A program made the position numbers and the translations under genes. Source: Begonia masoniana (taxonomy: Eukaryota > Streptophyta > Magnoliopsida > Cucurbitales > Begoniaceae). Taken from it: DNA of 64,000 nucleotides. This document shows positions 1 to 10,602 of this stretch, one piece after another. Location of the stretch: the NCBI GenBank assembly GCA_022432975.1, contig CM039510.1:36866374-36930373 (forward strand), in the 5' to 3' direction. Under the pieces are notes generated by a model that saw nothing but the letters and a program-made list of their open reading frames with translations, searched no databases and had not been told where the DNA came from. The first letter of the stretch is position 1. Every line of letters begins with the position of its first letter.

Positions 1-1038
1 GTGGATCATTTAACTAAATCAGCCCATTTTCTACTAGTGAAGATGACGTATAGCATGGATCAGTTTGCTGAGTTGTACATTCAGGAGATTTTGAGGCTGC
101 ATGGTGTACTGATTTCTATTGTATCGGACAGGGACCCGAGGTTCACATCAAAATTTTGGAAGAGTCTACATAAGGCGATGGGGACTCGGTTGAACTTCAG
201 TACTGCTTTTCACCCTCAAACGGATGGACAATCTGAGTGGGCTATTCAGACTCTTGAGGATATGCTCCGAACTTGTGTTTTGGAGTTACAGGGTTCCTGG
301 AGTAGGTATCTACCTTTAGTGGAGTTCTCATATAACAATAGTTATCAGGATACTATTGGTATGGCTCCATACGATGCTCTCTATGGAAGGAAGTGCAGAT
401 CACCTCTTTATTGGGACGAGGTCAGAGAAGCTAGTCTGATTGGCCCAGATATTGTGCAACAAACTACCGATAAGATCCAATTTATTTGGCAACGTATTTT
501 GATAGCTCAGAACAGCTATGCCGATGGTAAGAGGCGGGAGTTGGAATTTGAAGTTGGAGATGAGGTTTTCTTAAAAGTCTCACCGTTCAAGGGAGTAATG
601 AGATTCAGAAAGCGGGGTAAGTTGACTCCGAGGTATGTTGGTCCGTTCCCGATTGTGAAGAGAGTGAGAAAAACAGCTTATCAGTTGGAGCTGCCTACTT
701 CAATGGACGGAGTACATAACGTGTTTCATGTCTCAATGCTACGGAAGTGCCTGAGGGATCCATCGCACGTAGTGTTGCAGCAGGAGATTGATGTACAGCC
801 TACGTTATCCTACGAGGAGAAACCAGTGGAGATTTTGGATTATGCCATGAAGAAGTTGCGCAACAAAGACATTCCACTGGTAAAGGTGTTGTGGCATAAC
901 CACAACGTTGAGGAGGCAACGTGGGAGCGACAACAGGACATGATTGAACGCTACCGTAAGCTCTTCAGGTACGCAAATTTTGAGGACAAATTTTTTGTAA
1001 GGAGGGTGGATTGTAACACCCGAAAAAATTTTCGATAA
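1..1038 (+). CDS. Ty3-type pol, integrase core and C-terminus (partial, element D1)
   Basis: This is the last third of a retrotransposon polyprotein; its start lies left of the window. Integrase inserts element cDNA into chromosomes. Two of the three catalytic acids are visible: Asp43 in VSDRDPRFTS and Glu79 in [10 protein letters not shown], with the 35-residue spacing typical of D,D35E integrases. The first Asp would lie upstream. The usual Arg after the Glu is Trp here (CGG to TGG, a CpG-type change). After the core come the GPY-like stretch (GKLTPRYVGPF) and a degenerate chromodomain near residues 270-320 ending in [11 protein letters not shown]. This tail is typical of Tekay/Del chromoviruses. 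The frame runs through the polypurine tract into the LTR, so the normal stop has been lost. It is contiguous with the 3' LTR at 1012. No internal stop is present, but activity is unlikely. Confidence 0.93.
   Translation: MDHLTKSAHFLLVKMTYSMDQFAELYIQEILRLHGVLISIVSDRDPRFTSKFWKSLHKAMGTRLNFSTAFHPQTDGQSEWAIQTLEDMLRTCVLELQGSWSRYLPLVEFSYNNSYQDTIGMAPYDALYGRKCRSPLYWDEVREASLIGPDIVQQTTDKIQFIWQRILIAQNSYADGKRRELEFEVGDEVFLKVSPFKGVMRFRKRGKLTPRYVGPFPIVKRVRKTAYQLELPTSMDGVHNVFHVSMLRKCLRDPSHVVLQQEIDVQPTLSYEEKPVEILDYAMKKLRNKDIPLVKVLWHNHNVEEATWERQQDMIERYRKLFRYANFEDKFFVRRVDCNTRKNFR
997..1011 (+). promoter_or_regulatory. Polypurine tract of element D1
   Basis: A purine run (AAGGAGGGTGGAT region) lies immediately upstream of the LTR start TGTAACACCC. 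It would prime plus-strand DNA synthesis. It follows the conserved TTTGAGGACAAA string that ends pol in all elements here. Confidence 0.85.
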
Positions 1039-2280
1039 CATGCGTAACCCTAGTTTAGGTTAAGTATGAAAGAAAAAGAAAGTGAAAATGGAAGAGAAGA
1101 AAAGTGGTGGATTGGTTTGGTTGGAAAGTCAAAAAGCATGTTGAAATTCAAAGGTTTGAAAATTCAAGAACCAATAGGAAGTGGAAGGAAATGAGAAGGG
1201 GCAATGCATGTGAAGCATTCACGTTGGAATGCATAAAACCAATGAAAAGTGGTGGGTTTATAATTAAGTGAAATTTTGTGGAAGATTTCAAAAAAGGGGA
1301 AAAATTTAGGTTTTAATGGTTAGTTTTTTTTCTTCTCTTTCACTCCTCTCTCCCTCGATTTTCTTCCCAGCCCTAAGTCCTCCATAGCTGAGCTTTCTTC
1401 TCTCTTCTTCATCAAATTTTCAAGTGTTTCAAGGTAAAAATTTAATGGGTTTTAGGTTATATACATTTAGGTGTTTGTTTTTGATGTTTTTAAGGTGTTT
1501 TTGGAGAGTTTGGTTAGGGTTTGGAAAACCCTAACCATGAGGTCCGATTTTTGGGTTCACATGTTATTTTTCTTTCCAAATTTCATGTTTTAGTTGTTGG
1601 ATTGATTAGTTTAGGTGGTTTATGGAGTTTGAATGGTGATTCGGTGGAAGTTGTGAAAAACCGGTTTTGTGGAGTAAGAACACCGGTTCTATTTTGTGCA
1701 ATCCGACTTAGCCAAGGTGTTTGGTTGGTTAATTTGATTAGTTCAATGGATAGTAGACGTGTAGAGGTTTACAGATTAGGGTGGCACGTCGAAATCCGTT
1801 GAAAAATGTGGAAGTTATGGCAGTTCGAAGTTGAATGTTGGTAACTTTGGGTAAAACTCGGGTTTTGTGTTTTGAAAGTGCAATTTGTTTTAGGTGTTGT
1901 TTAGTTTTAGTTAGAAAATCCCTTTGTGACAGCCCCAAACCCGATCGGGCCGAGGAGCCATCACTCCAGGACATTCAAAACGGGTACTATATATTTTTTT
2001 TGTTTAAACAGAAAACAGACGGGGCTTTTGAAACAACCCTTAAAACTTCGCAGCTAGAGAAAACCTTATCGGGATTTAAAGACAAATCGGTAAAACAGTT
2101 AAACCGAACTGCAGAGTGAATTACAGAAGGGAATCAGAACACTTGGAAAGAATCAGAAGACATATTAAAAGAAAGGCTATAGTGAATACCAGAATCGGGT
2201 GATCTGTGGCCGAAGGAGTAAATAAACAGGACGGAAGACGTAGGTAGAAAATGTAAGTAAACTTGGCGGCAATATAAACT

Positions 2281-2700
2281 AGCGGTGGATGTGAATAAGA
2301 CAAAAGTGAACAGTGGCAGCAGTGGATGTGAGTAAGACAAAATAGATGACGTCAGGTGGAAGATGTAATTTTAAAGGCAGCGGTGGATGCGAGTAAGAAA
2401 AAACAGATGACGTCAGGCGGAAAATGAAATTTTAAAGGCAGCGGTGGATACGAATAAGACAAAACCGATGACGCCAGACAGAAGATGAAATTTTAAAGGC
2501 AGCGGTGGATGCGAATAAGACAAAACCGATGACGTCAGACGGAAGATGAAATTCTAAAGGCAGCGGTGGATGCAGTTTTAAACAGGCAGCGGGCAGCGGT
2601 GGATATGATTTTACAAGTAGCGGTGGACGTGATTTTTAAAACGGGCAGCTATAGAAGTGAATTTAAAGCAGCGGTGGACGTGATCGGAAGATGTAGTTTA
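2281..2700 (-). repeat. 61-bp minisatellite with TGACGTCA octamers in A-solo1
   Basis: At least four consecutive units repeat at 61 bp (GGTGGAT starts near 2382, 2443, 2504 and 2565), with looser copies on both sides. Units carry GATGACGTCAGGCGG or variants, a palindromic core bound by plant bZIP/TGA factors. The array lies about 360-770 bp from the LTR 3' end in the element's own orientation. Confidence 0.8.
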
Positions 2701-3198
2701 AAAAGGCAGAATTTGACAACTTTTAACAGGGTTACATAAAAACAGAAATTGTGAAAATAGAAAGTGTGAAAACTTCACACTTCAGAAAAACGATTCACAA
2801 CGTGATTTTGGGCATATCAAGAAAACACGACAGAATTCTAACAAAACAGATTTCATGGATAACTCTAATACCAGAGATAATCCATGCACACCCTAAAAGA
2901 GAAATATTCCAAACAATTCCAGAATACTTCATAATATACACAACTGTCAAATGCAGAGTTTTTTTAAAACTTAAACATCAGAACTTATACATTGTTTTAA
3001 GATCTGGAAGACTGTACAGAACTCGATATACATTACCAAAACTTCATCAGACAGGGGTTTTCAAACATCAACACCAATCCTATACACCGGTTTAAAATTT
3101 CAAAAGTTATACAGGACTTGACATAATTTTAAAATACCCTCACAGAAACAGAATGTGTCTGGCTGCAGCAACCAACCTCCATGAGCTCGACCCGCCAA

Positions 3199-3832
3199 CT
3201 ACATCAAATCATCATCTTGAGGCACAAATTCCTCGTCCACGGTTTCAGTACCTACATCAGAGAGCTCACCTATGAGTCTAAACCTCAGTAAGAACATATA
3301 AATGCAGTGATGCATATGGTATGCATGAACTTTTCAGAATACAGTGACATTACAGAACATTGTTTTTATATGTCAGAGGGGTATAAGTGGGGCTTATAGG
3401 GGAACTGGCAAGTGCACGATAGGCACATAACAGATTTACATAACAGAAACAAAATAGAACAGACAGAGCTGTACATAACAGTAGGCCAGTCCCCATCCCG
3501 CACTTAACCAATACATTATAGTCAGATTTTATCTTTCTTAACTTCAAAACCGTGCACAGAAAACTTTTGCATGTCTTTCGGGAAAATCGTGTATGCATGA
3601 GCATTTACAGTGCTTAAACATAAAACGGCAGACAACAGAAATATTACGACAGAACGTAATGTGTGACACAGATAACTCAGAACTTAACTCTAACTTCCTT
3701 TACCCGAAACCACCAGACATAAGAAATACCTAGTATCTCCGTGATGTAGGGCCTTAAGGGCCAATCTACGGATATGAACTTACATGTTTGCTGTAGAGTT
3801 GATAGTCTTGAACGTCTCGATTATGCACGGAC
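3199..3832 (-). other. Conserved LTR module (donor, long stem, acceptor, acidic frame) in A-solo1
   Basis: On the minus strand a 49-nt putative exon (3784-3832) ends at a GTAAGT donor. The stem strand at 3737-3750 pairs with 3251-3264 (9 bp, one mismatch, 4 bp). The second strand covers the acceptor TGATGTAG. The frame after the acceptor (3199-3251) is 53 nt and encodes GTETVDEEFVPQDDDLM. The upstream exon has an early TAA in the matching frame. Function is unknown. Confidence 0.6.
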
Positions 3833-4506
3833 CTAAAACATGCACGTAGAGAAAATAAACAAGCTGCAAATGCTAACTAATAACTTGTAGGATATGCTCC
3901 TAACTCCATTCAGACTTTTAGAAAACAAACCAACGTGTTTTCATGCAATAACAGCGAGTTTTCTCCAAAATATCACAACCATAAACTTTAACAAAACTGT
4001 CATTTTAACTTGTCCAAACACGTTAGCATAAGCAGATGCTTACCTTAGACAGAAACAGAAGAAAAATCAAGGAGGATCGAAGGTGCTTCGATAGATGATT
4101 TTCGTCTAGAAGAGAGGAAATAGAGAGGAAAGGATGAGTGTGAAGGTTCACGTAGAAGAGAGGAGAATAGGTAGGTTTCTCAGCAAGTTATTGACATTTG
4201 GCAACCATCCATTGGCTCCCTCCCACCAACCTTAATTCCTTCCCAATTTACCCCTCCATGCATCTCTAATTAATGGTTTCATTCACTCATACATTAGTTT
4301 TGTTTTTATCCCATTATCCAAATATACATATTTATATGTATCTATATATAATTTCCATCGATTTTGTTACCAACAAAACGTTCATTGTATTAATACCAAA
4401 TTAATCCCACATAATGATTCGGGGAGAAATTACATAGGCAAAATGCCGGGTGTTACACCCTTAGACTTTATTGGTGACTTATCAAGTTAAGTTTTTGTTA
4501 TTTTAG

Positions 4507-5203
4507 GTCGTCAAGCTAGTGAAGGGATAAGACGAAGTGAGCAATTGAAAGCCGAGCAGTCAGGTAAGTAGTTGTCTGGATTCGTTTAACCTTCGGGCCT
4601 ACACCATAGAACGGTAGGATTAACGGATAATTGTTTCGCGTTGTGTTGTGTTGCATATTCATTGACATGCATCATGTTTTCAATTAAGTAAAATACGAGT
4701 TTTATTGCATGGTTTGATTGTGAGCGTGAATCGTAATCAGATAAAGTGAATGGCAAAAATTATTCTTGAATAGAGTGACTTGTCAGAAACAAGTGCTGGT
4801 GTGTAGCACCCCGAGGGGATCTCTATGAGAGATGATCGACTAAAATACAAAAATCTTGCTTAGTGTGCCTTGTCGGGATTACGTGCTGGAGTGTAGCACC
4901 CCGAGGGGACCTCTATGAAGGATGACCGGCTAAAATACGTAATGGTGGTTCTGGGAATGGCCGTCCTGTACGATTATAGGATGTGACCTTACCCGATCCA
5001 CACTTCTTATGAAATGATTAAAGCAACGAATGACAAATGAGCATAACTGAGTGTTAGAAACCGCATGTGATAGGATTGGTTGCCTTGTGTTTTTATAGCA
5101 TTCGTTATTCCCTACTTACTAAGCATTAGGCTTACGTTTTATGTTCTATGGTGTAGGTGAAGAGATTTACGCAGCTGAGGTAGATGAGACAGCCCAGGAG
5201 TAG
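4507..5203 (+). other. Conserved LTR module in D1 (putative micro-exons plus long-range stem)
   Basis: An acceptor TTTTAG precedes a 57-nt putative exon (4507-4563) that ends CAG/GTAAGT. A UUCG-type hairpin (near 4590-4599) abuts the stem strand CCTACACCATAGAAC at 4598-4612. Its exact complement is at 5143-5157, overlapping the acceptor GGTGTAG. A hairpin TAAGC-ATTAG-GCTTA lies at 5120-5134. The frame after the acceptor (5157-5203, 47 nt) encodes GEEIYAAEVDETAQE and a stop, and is open through the preceding exon when joined. Splicing is inferred, not shown. Confidence 0.65.
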
Positions 5204-5667
5204 GCAGCAGTTGGTGATGCATGGAGTATGCCGGTGCGGGCTATTGTCGGGGCATCACGACCACTTCCTTGGGTAGTTTGTGGGTGTTTGATGTAGATAG
5301 TTTTGTAAGTATTTTTGGATTATTGTGATCAGTGTTTTGAGTATTGATTTTTGTATAAATACTGGTAGTTTGAAACTATATGTTTTCCAGTTTTGGTTTC
5401 AGGTTTTGGTTTATAGCATTTTAAGCGTTATGCCGCTCGTTTTGGTTTTAAAACAAACGACGTCGGGTTTAGTTTCTCTATTTTTCTTTATTACCGTTTT
5501 AAGTCAGTTTTTCAAGATTTTTGTGGGACACAGACTTAAGGGTGTCGGGATCATGTGGTAAAAATTTTAGAATTTTTGGAGGTGTATGGCTCGATGAAAA
5601 ATAAAGAAAAGTGAGGAAAGTTAAAAAAAATTGAACAAAATGCATTTTTGGCCGAAAAACCCAAGGA

Positions 5668-5715
5668 GGCCCGATCGATCGGGCGCTGGGCGCCGATCGA
5701 TCGGGAGCTGGGCAC
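5668..5715 (+). repeat. CGATCGATCG palindrome pair in D1 LTR
   Basis: Two copies of the self-complementary core (in CCCGATCGATCGGG and CCGATCGATCGGG) occur in a GC-rich patch about 300 bp before the LTR 3' end. Families E and F and the other D copy have the same motif at a similar place. Confidence 0.8.
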
Positions 5716-5999
5716 AGGCGCGCGCCTGGCGCCAAGCGCGCGACACCCAGGTGCACGCGCGCCCAACGCCAAAAATTTTGAAATTTTTTTTTAAATTCCT
5801 ATTTCTACTATGTTTTGACCCGATCTTTTCCGACGTATTTTAAACATATTTTATGCACGTTTTCCAACATTTTTTGAGGGTTCGAAAAACCTAAAAATCG
5901 AGTCAAAATTTTATCAAAAATTATTTTAAACGTCGTTTTTAACGCAGGATTGCTTAGCAAAGTAGCGCACCGAGCCGGGTCGAGTTCGAGGGCGTTACA

Positions 6000-6778
6000 C
6001 TACTTGCATCATTGGTAGACATTTTCCAAAATGTCACTTAAATGAGGAAATACGATATTCAACAAAATCTCAATTAAATGTCAGTGGTAGTGACATTTTC
6101 ATATATTTACAAAATATAATGAGAGAAAGAATAACACAACTTGTAGCACGATCCCAGTTGTCTTTATCATTCACCGATAATGAAGTGTTTGAAAAAATTT
6201 GGGTAATTATCGATTTTAACTTTGTACTATGTAATTTATTTTAGTTAGCCCCCTATACTAAAAAAATGGGCAAACCAAACCCTGTACTTTGATTCTGTTA
6301 TCAGTTTTGACATTCCATCAATAATTTTGTTAAACCAAATTACTAAACGATATTGGATTCACTTGAAATTTTTACCACATGTTTATGACTTAATGAGAAG
6401 ATAATCTGAAATTTTTTGTATTTTTTAACATATGTACGATTTATTGTAATTTTATTTTAATAATTTATGAAAATATTATAATAAATCATACAAGTTTTAC
6501 AAAATCATGAAAAATTTTCTATTATCTACCCATGATATGGCAAACATGTGAAAAAAATTTCAAATAAATCTAATATCATTTGTTATTTTTTTTTAAATTA
6601 ATTTATAAAGTAAAGAATAAACTGAAATTAATTTAAAAAAAATACCAAAAGATATTTTATTTTTAAAGGTTAGGTATGAAGAAGAAGAGTTCATAGGCAC
6701 TTGAAAGGCATTTCCCTCTCAAGCGGGTGAGCTAGACGTGAATGACGTAATTCAAGAAAGTACAGTTATGAGACCTAG
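6000..6778. other. Non-element DNA: possible coding remnant plus AT-rich dispersed repeat
   Basis: The first 250 bases downstream of the D1 LTR are open in one plus frame (about 6003-6250, near 75 codons, containing CHLNEEIRYSTKSQ). No start or recognised family was found. From about 6260 the DNA is very AT-rich. The stretch near 6470-6615 resembles the 175-bp repeat unit at 54191-54775 (shared TTTTCTATTATCT and AAATCTAATATC). Nothing was recognised in 6660-6778. Confidence 0.5.
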
Positions 6779-8102
6779 TGTAACACCCGACATTTTGCCA
6801 TGTAAATTATCTCCAGCATTTTCGTGCGAAATTAATTATTATAAATATAATGATTATTTTAATGGAATGGTTGGGATATTCTGAGGGAAAAGAGAATTTC
6901 GGAGAAACCCAAATCGACGAACTAAGTAACTAATTGGTTAGAAACCAATGGAGGGACAATTTGGGAAACCAATTAAGGTTGGTGGGAAGAAACCAATAGT
7001 TGGTGGACACTTGTCCAAGCTTCTTGATGAAGCCAAGTTTCCTCTCCTTACATGAGCCACTTCCCCTTTTATTTCTCCTTCTCTGCCATTCTTCCATTTT
7101 TTCCTCTTCTCTGTTTTTCTCCACTCCTCTCTGCCTTTTCTCTTCCAGACGATGAATGATTATCGAAGCTCCTCTTATCTCCTCAGTTTCTTCCGATTTC
7201 TCCATCTAAGGTTCGTGACTCGCCGTGGCAACACGAACAAAGCTTGCAACTTCACGGACGTCAGGTAAGTTCATACGCGTAGGTTAGCCCTTAAGGCCCT
7301 ACATCTCGGAGATACTAGGTCAAAAATGTCGTCGGGTTATCGTTGGGTAGTTAGGTCAATGATTCGGCCATAAGTTTAGTGCCATGCTCAATGTATGGTT
7401 TAGATATCCTGTTATTCATGTGTGTTTTGAACTGTTTTCCAGTATGTTAAGTCTATGTACAATGAATGTTCATACATACACGTTTTTCTCGAAAATCATG
7501 CAAATGTTTTATGCACACGATTTGAAGTTAAGAAAGATAAAACCTGAATGTAATGTACGGTTAAGTGTGGGACGGGGACTGGTATATTGTTATGTATTCC
7601 TGTAATGTATCCATGTAATGTACCTGAAAGTGCACCCCTGTTGCGCCAGTTCCTCTATAAGCCCCACTTATACCTCCCTGTCCAGTGGAACGCAATGTAA
7701 TGTAATGTCAATGTATTTCGAAAGTTCATGCATAGCATATGCATCACTGCATTATATGTTCTTACTGAGCCTTAGGCTCATAGTTGAACTCCTTGATGTA
7801 GGTACGGACCCCGTGGATGAGGATTTTGAGTCTCAGGCCGACGAATATGTTGTTGGTGGCACGAGCTTTCGGGGGTGGTTACGGCAGCCAGACACATTTC
7901 TGACCCGAGGGTGAAGTTTTTAAAATGAAGGTCATGTTTGTATAGTCTCTGTTGGGATTCTGTTGTGATTTTTAGTAATATATAGGTTTTGGTGTTGAAG
8001 TTTTAAAACCTCTGATCTGACAGTTTTATTATGTATTGGAATTGTTTGGGATTTTCCTTTACGTTGTTCATGGATTGTTTCAGGTTTTAGAGCTATCAAT
8101 GT
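6779..8102 (+). mobile_element. Family A LTR, 5' part (A1), truncated by insertion of A2
   Basis: It starts TGTAACACCCGACATTTTGCC and aligns with the A2 LTR up to 8102, where a second A LTR begins at TGTAACACCCGGC. The rest of A1 is not visible downstream, probably because the right side of A2 is truncated. A CT-rich leader (near 7060-7150) follows a TATA-like ATAAATATAA near 6840. Confidence 0.82.
7211..7914 (+). other. Conserved LTR module in A1
   Basis: A 54-nt putative exon (7211-7264) ends CAG/GTAAGT. The GCC-CTTAA-GGC hairpin abuts the stem strand at 7298-7311, which pairs with 7789-7802 (8 bp, 2x2 loop, 4 bp). The hairpin GAGCC-TTA-GGCTC is at 7767-7779. The frame after the acceptor starts GTDPVDEDFESQADE as in the other A copies, but the stop after DE has mutated (TAG to TAT). 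It therefore runs on to 7914. Confidence 0.55.
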
Positions 8103-8935
8103 TGTAACACCCGGCATTTTGGCCATGTAATAATCTGTTGAATTATTGTATGGATTTAAATTGTCATAAACACGATAACAACTTCATTGTAAAATGTTGG
8201 AGCATTTAGTGGGGGGGGGAGAACCAAACTAATGTGTAACTAAACCAAACACTAAGTTTAAAATGCATGGAAGGATAAATTGGGGAGAAATTAAGGTTGG
8301 TGGGAGATAGCCAATGGATAGCTGACACCTGGCAACTTGTTGAGGAAGTTAAGTTCTTCCTCCTACGTGAAACCCTCTTCATTTTCACTTCTCTGCTCTC
8401 TCTCCATTCTCTTCTCGGCATTCTCTCTTCTAGTCGTCAATCAGCCATCGAAGCTACTTTGATCTCCTCGGCTCCTTTCTGTTTTTCTACTAGGGTTCGA
8501 GCATTTCCGAGACGTTCAGGACTTCTGACACCGCAGCAGACAGGTAAGTTCATATCCGTAGGTTGGCCCTTAAGGCCCTATGTGATGACCCCCGACCCGG
8601 TCAGGGACGAGGAGCCATCACTTCAGACATTTAACATAAAACGGAGTATATTTTTTTTTATCAGGGAACAGAACGTTTACAAACTTTAAAGCTTCACAGA
8701 GTTTGAACATTATGCTTTTAAAACATTGACAGAGATAGAGAGTTCTCTGGAGTTGAAAGCAAAACAGGTTTCGATAATGGATAGCAGAAGGAACCGAAAT
8801 GCAGGAAGACAGGGACATTAAGAGAACTTAAACTGGAGAAGAAGTGAGCAGGAAATATAAATGGACCGGACCGGAAAAGGTAAGGCAAAAGATGTATTTA
8901 AAACGGGGCGGGAAGAATAATTAAACTGGGTGGAA

Positions 8936-9310
8936 GACTGGCGGAAGATGTGGATGACGTCATCGGAAGATGTAATGACGTCATCGGCAGATACAGATAG
9001 TAAACGTAATCGGCAGAAGGTGATGATGTCAGCCGGAAGATGGATGACGTCACTGGAAGATGCAGGCAATAAACGGAATCGGCAAAAGGTGATGACGTCA
9101 GCCGAAAGATGGATGACGTCAGCCGGTAGATGCGACTTTTAAAACAAACGAAATTGCACTACTCACCGGTGGATTGTATAAGACAAAATAGATGACGTCA
9201 TCAGAAGATGTGATGACATCATCAGCAGATATAGGCAGTAAGCGTAATCGGAATATGTGATGATGTCATCGAAAGATGTGATGATGTCATCAGAAGATAA
9301 AGTTAAACTG
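8936..9310 (-). repeat. TGACGTCA-rich degenerate minisatellite in A-solo2
   Basis: Repeated GATGACGTCATCGG or GATGACGTCAGCC cores (near 8953, 8974, 9046, 9093, 9114 and 9191) are separated by AGATG-type spacers. The position in the LTR matches the array in A-solo1. Confidence 0.75.
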
Positions 9311-9968
9311 AGAGACAGATGAAACCGACAGAAGCAACTAAGACTGATGAAATCAACTGTTCACCGGTGGATGAGATAAGACAAAATGTGAACAGTGACT
9401 ATCGGTGGATGCATTAAACGTGATCGGAAGATGCAATTTTAAAAGGGGCAGAATTTGACAACTTTTGACAGGAAAACATATAGACAGAGAGCTTAAAGAA
9501 CAGAAAACATGAAAGTCTCAGATTCTCAAACCAATTCAAAACATGGTTCTCGAGCACAACAGAAGGCATACAGGTTTCAGACCTTCATTACAAATGACAG
9601 ATTTCAAGAAAAGAAACTGCATGGATAGCTCTACAATTCGAGACCATCCATGCATGACCTGAAAAGGGAGAACTCAAGCAGTTCCAGAGTGTTTTCAAGA
9701 TATTTCACAGGAAACAACTATCAACTGTCAACAGGGATTTAAAACTCGATCATCAGAACTTATACATTATATATATGTCAAACAGAATTTCCTACAGGGT
9801 ATTTAAAACAAAACACAGGACCTCAACAGAGTTTTAAAACAAACACACCAGAATTTCAGAAGAGTTTACAGGTATGAACATTACTTAAAAGACTAAGACT
9901 TAAACCTCGGGACAGTAAATTGTGTCTGACTGCAGCAACCACCCCCGAGAGCTCGAGCCACCAGCCAC

Positions 9969-10602
9969 CTATTCATCAGATTGAGGCACAAAGTCCTCAC
10001 GTTCGGGTTCAGTACCTACATCAGGGAGTTCACCTATGAGTCTAAAACTCAGTAAGAACATAATATAGATGCAGTGATGTAAAATGCTATGCATGTGGTT
10101 TTCAGAATACAGTGACAGAATAGAACATTACGTTTCAGTGGCAGAGGGGTATAAGTGGGGCTTATAGGGGAACTGGAGAACAGTAGGTGCACTATCAGGC
10201 ATGGTGCACTATCAGGCACAAACAGTAATACAGAACAGAACAGAAACAGATCTAGGGGCCAGTCCCCGTCCCGCACTTAACCAATACATTTCAGTCAGAT
10301 TTTATCTTATTTAGTTTCAAACAGTGTACAGAAAACATTTGCATGTCTTTCAGAGAAAACGTGTATGCATGAACGGTGCTTGAACTTAAAGAGGCAAGCA
10401 GCAGAAATACGACAACAGAAAGTAAATCAAAGCCAGACATTTCAGAACATAACTCTAACTCCTCTACCCAGAACAACCCGACAGAACAGAGAACCTAGTA
10501 CCTCCGTGATGTAGGGCCTTAGGGGCCAACCTACAGATATGAACTTACCTGTTTGCTGCAATGTAGAATGCTTGAATGTCCCTGGAACGCTCGGATCTGT
10601 TG
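9969..10602 (-). other. Conserved LTR module in A-solo2
   Basis: Minus strand: a 54-nt putative exon (10549-10602) with CAG/GTAAGT donor, open for 17 codons. Stem strands 10502-10515 and 10015-10028 pair over 13 of 14 positions. The frame 9969-10015 is 47 nt and encodes GTEPEREDFVPQSDE. Confidence 0.62.

Larger units (their letters stand above)
1925..4457 (-). mobile_element. Solo LTR of family A (A-solo1), TSD CCCTT
   Basis: This 2533-bp LTR reads TGTGACAGCCCC...GGTGTTACA on the plus strand, so it is in minus orientation. It is flanked by perfect 5-bp duplications CCCTT at 1920-1924 and 4458-4462. It has no internal domain, which is the product expected from LTR-LTR recombination. It lies in what would be the first leader intron of the D1 LTR. 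It is homologous over its length to the LTRs at 6779, 8103, 8581 and 49257. Confidence 0.92.
1012..5999 (+). mobile_element. 3' LTR of Ty3/Tekay-type element D1, interrupted by a solo LTR
   Basis: The LTR starts TGTAACACCCG directly after the PPT and ends GGCGTTACA. Removing the nested insertion (1925-4457 plus one TSD copy) leaves about 2450 bp. The first 300 bp look like U3, with a TATA-like TTTATAATTAAG near 1258. A CT-rich leader follows from about 1325. A possible first exon ends near 1433 (CAAG/GTAAAA). The shared structured module is at 4507-5203 and a palindrome cluster lies near the end. The 5' LTR is off the window, so age cannot be judged. Confidence 0.9.

Noticed and set aside
2121..3604. 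Several short frames in A-solo1
   Set aside because: They are not conserved in the other A LTR copies apart from the module frame.
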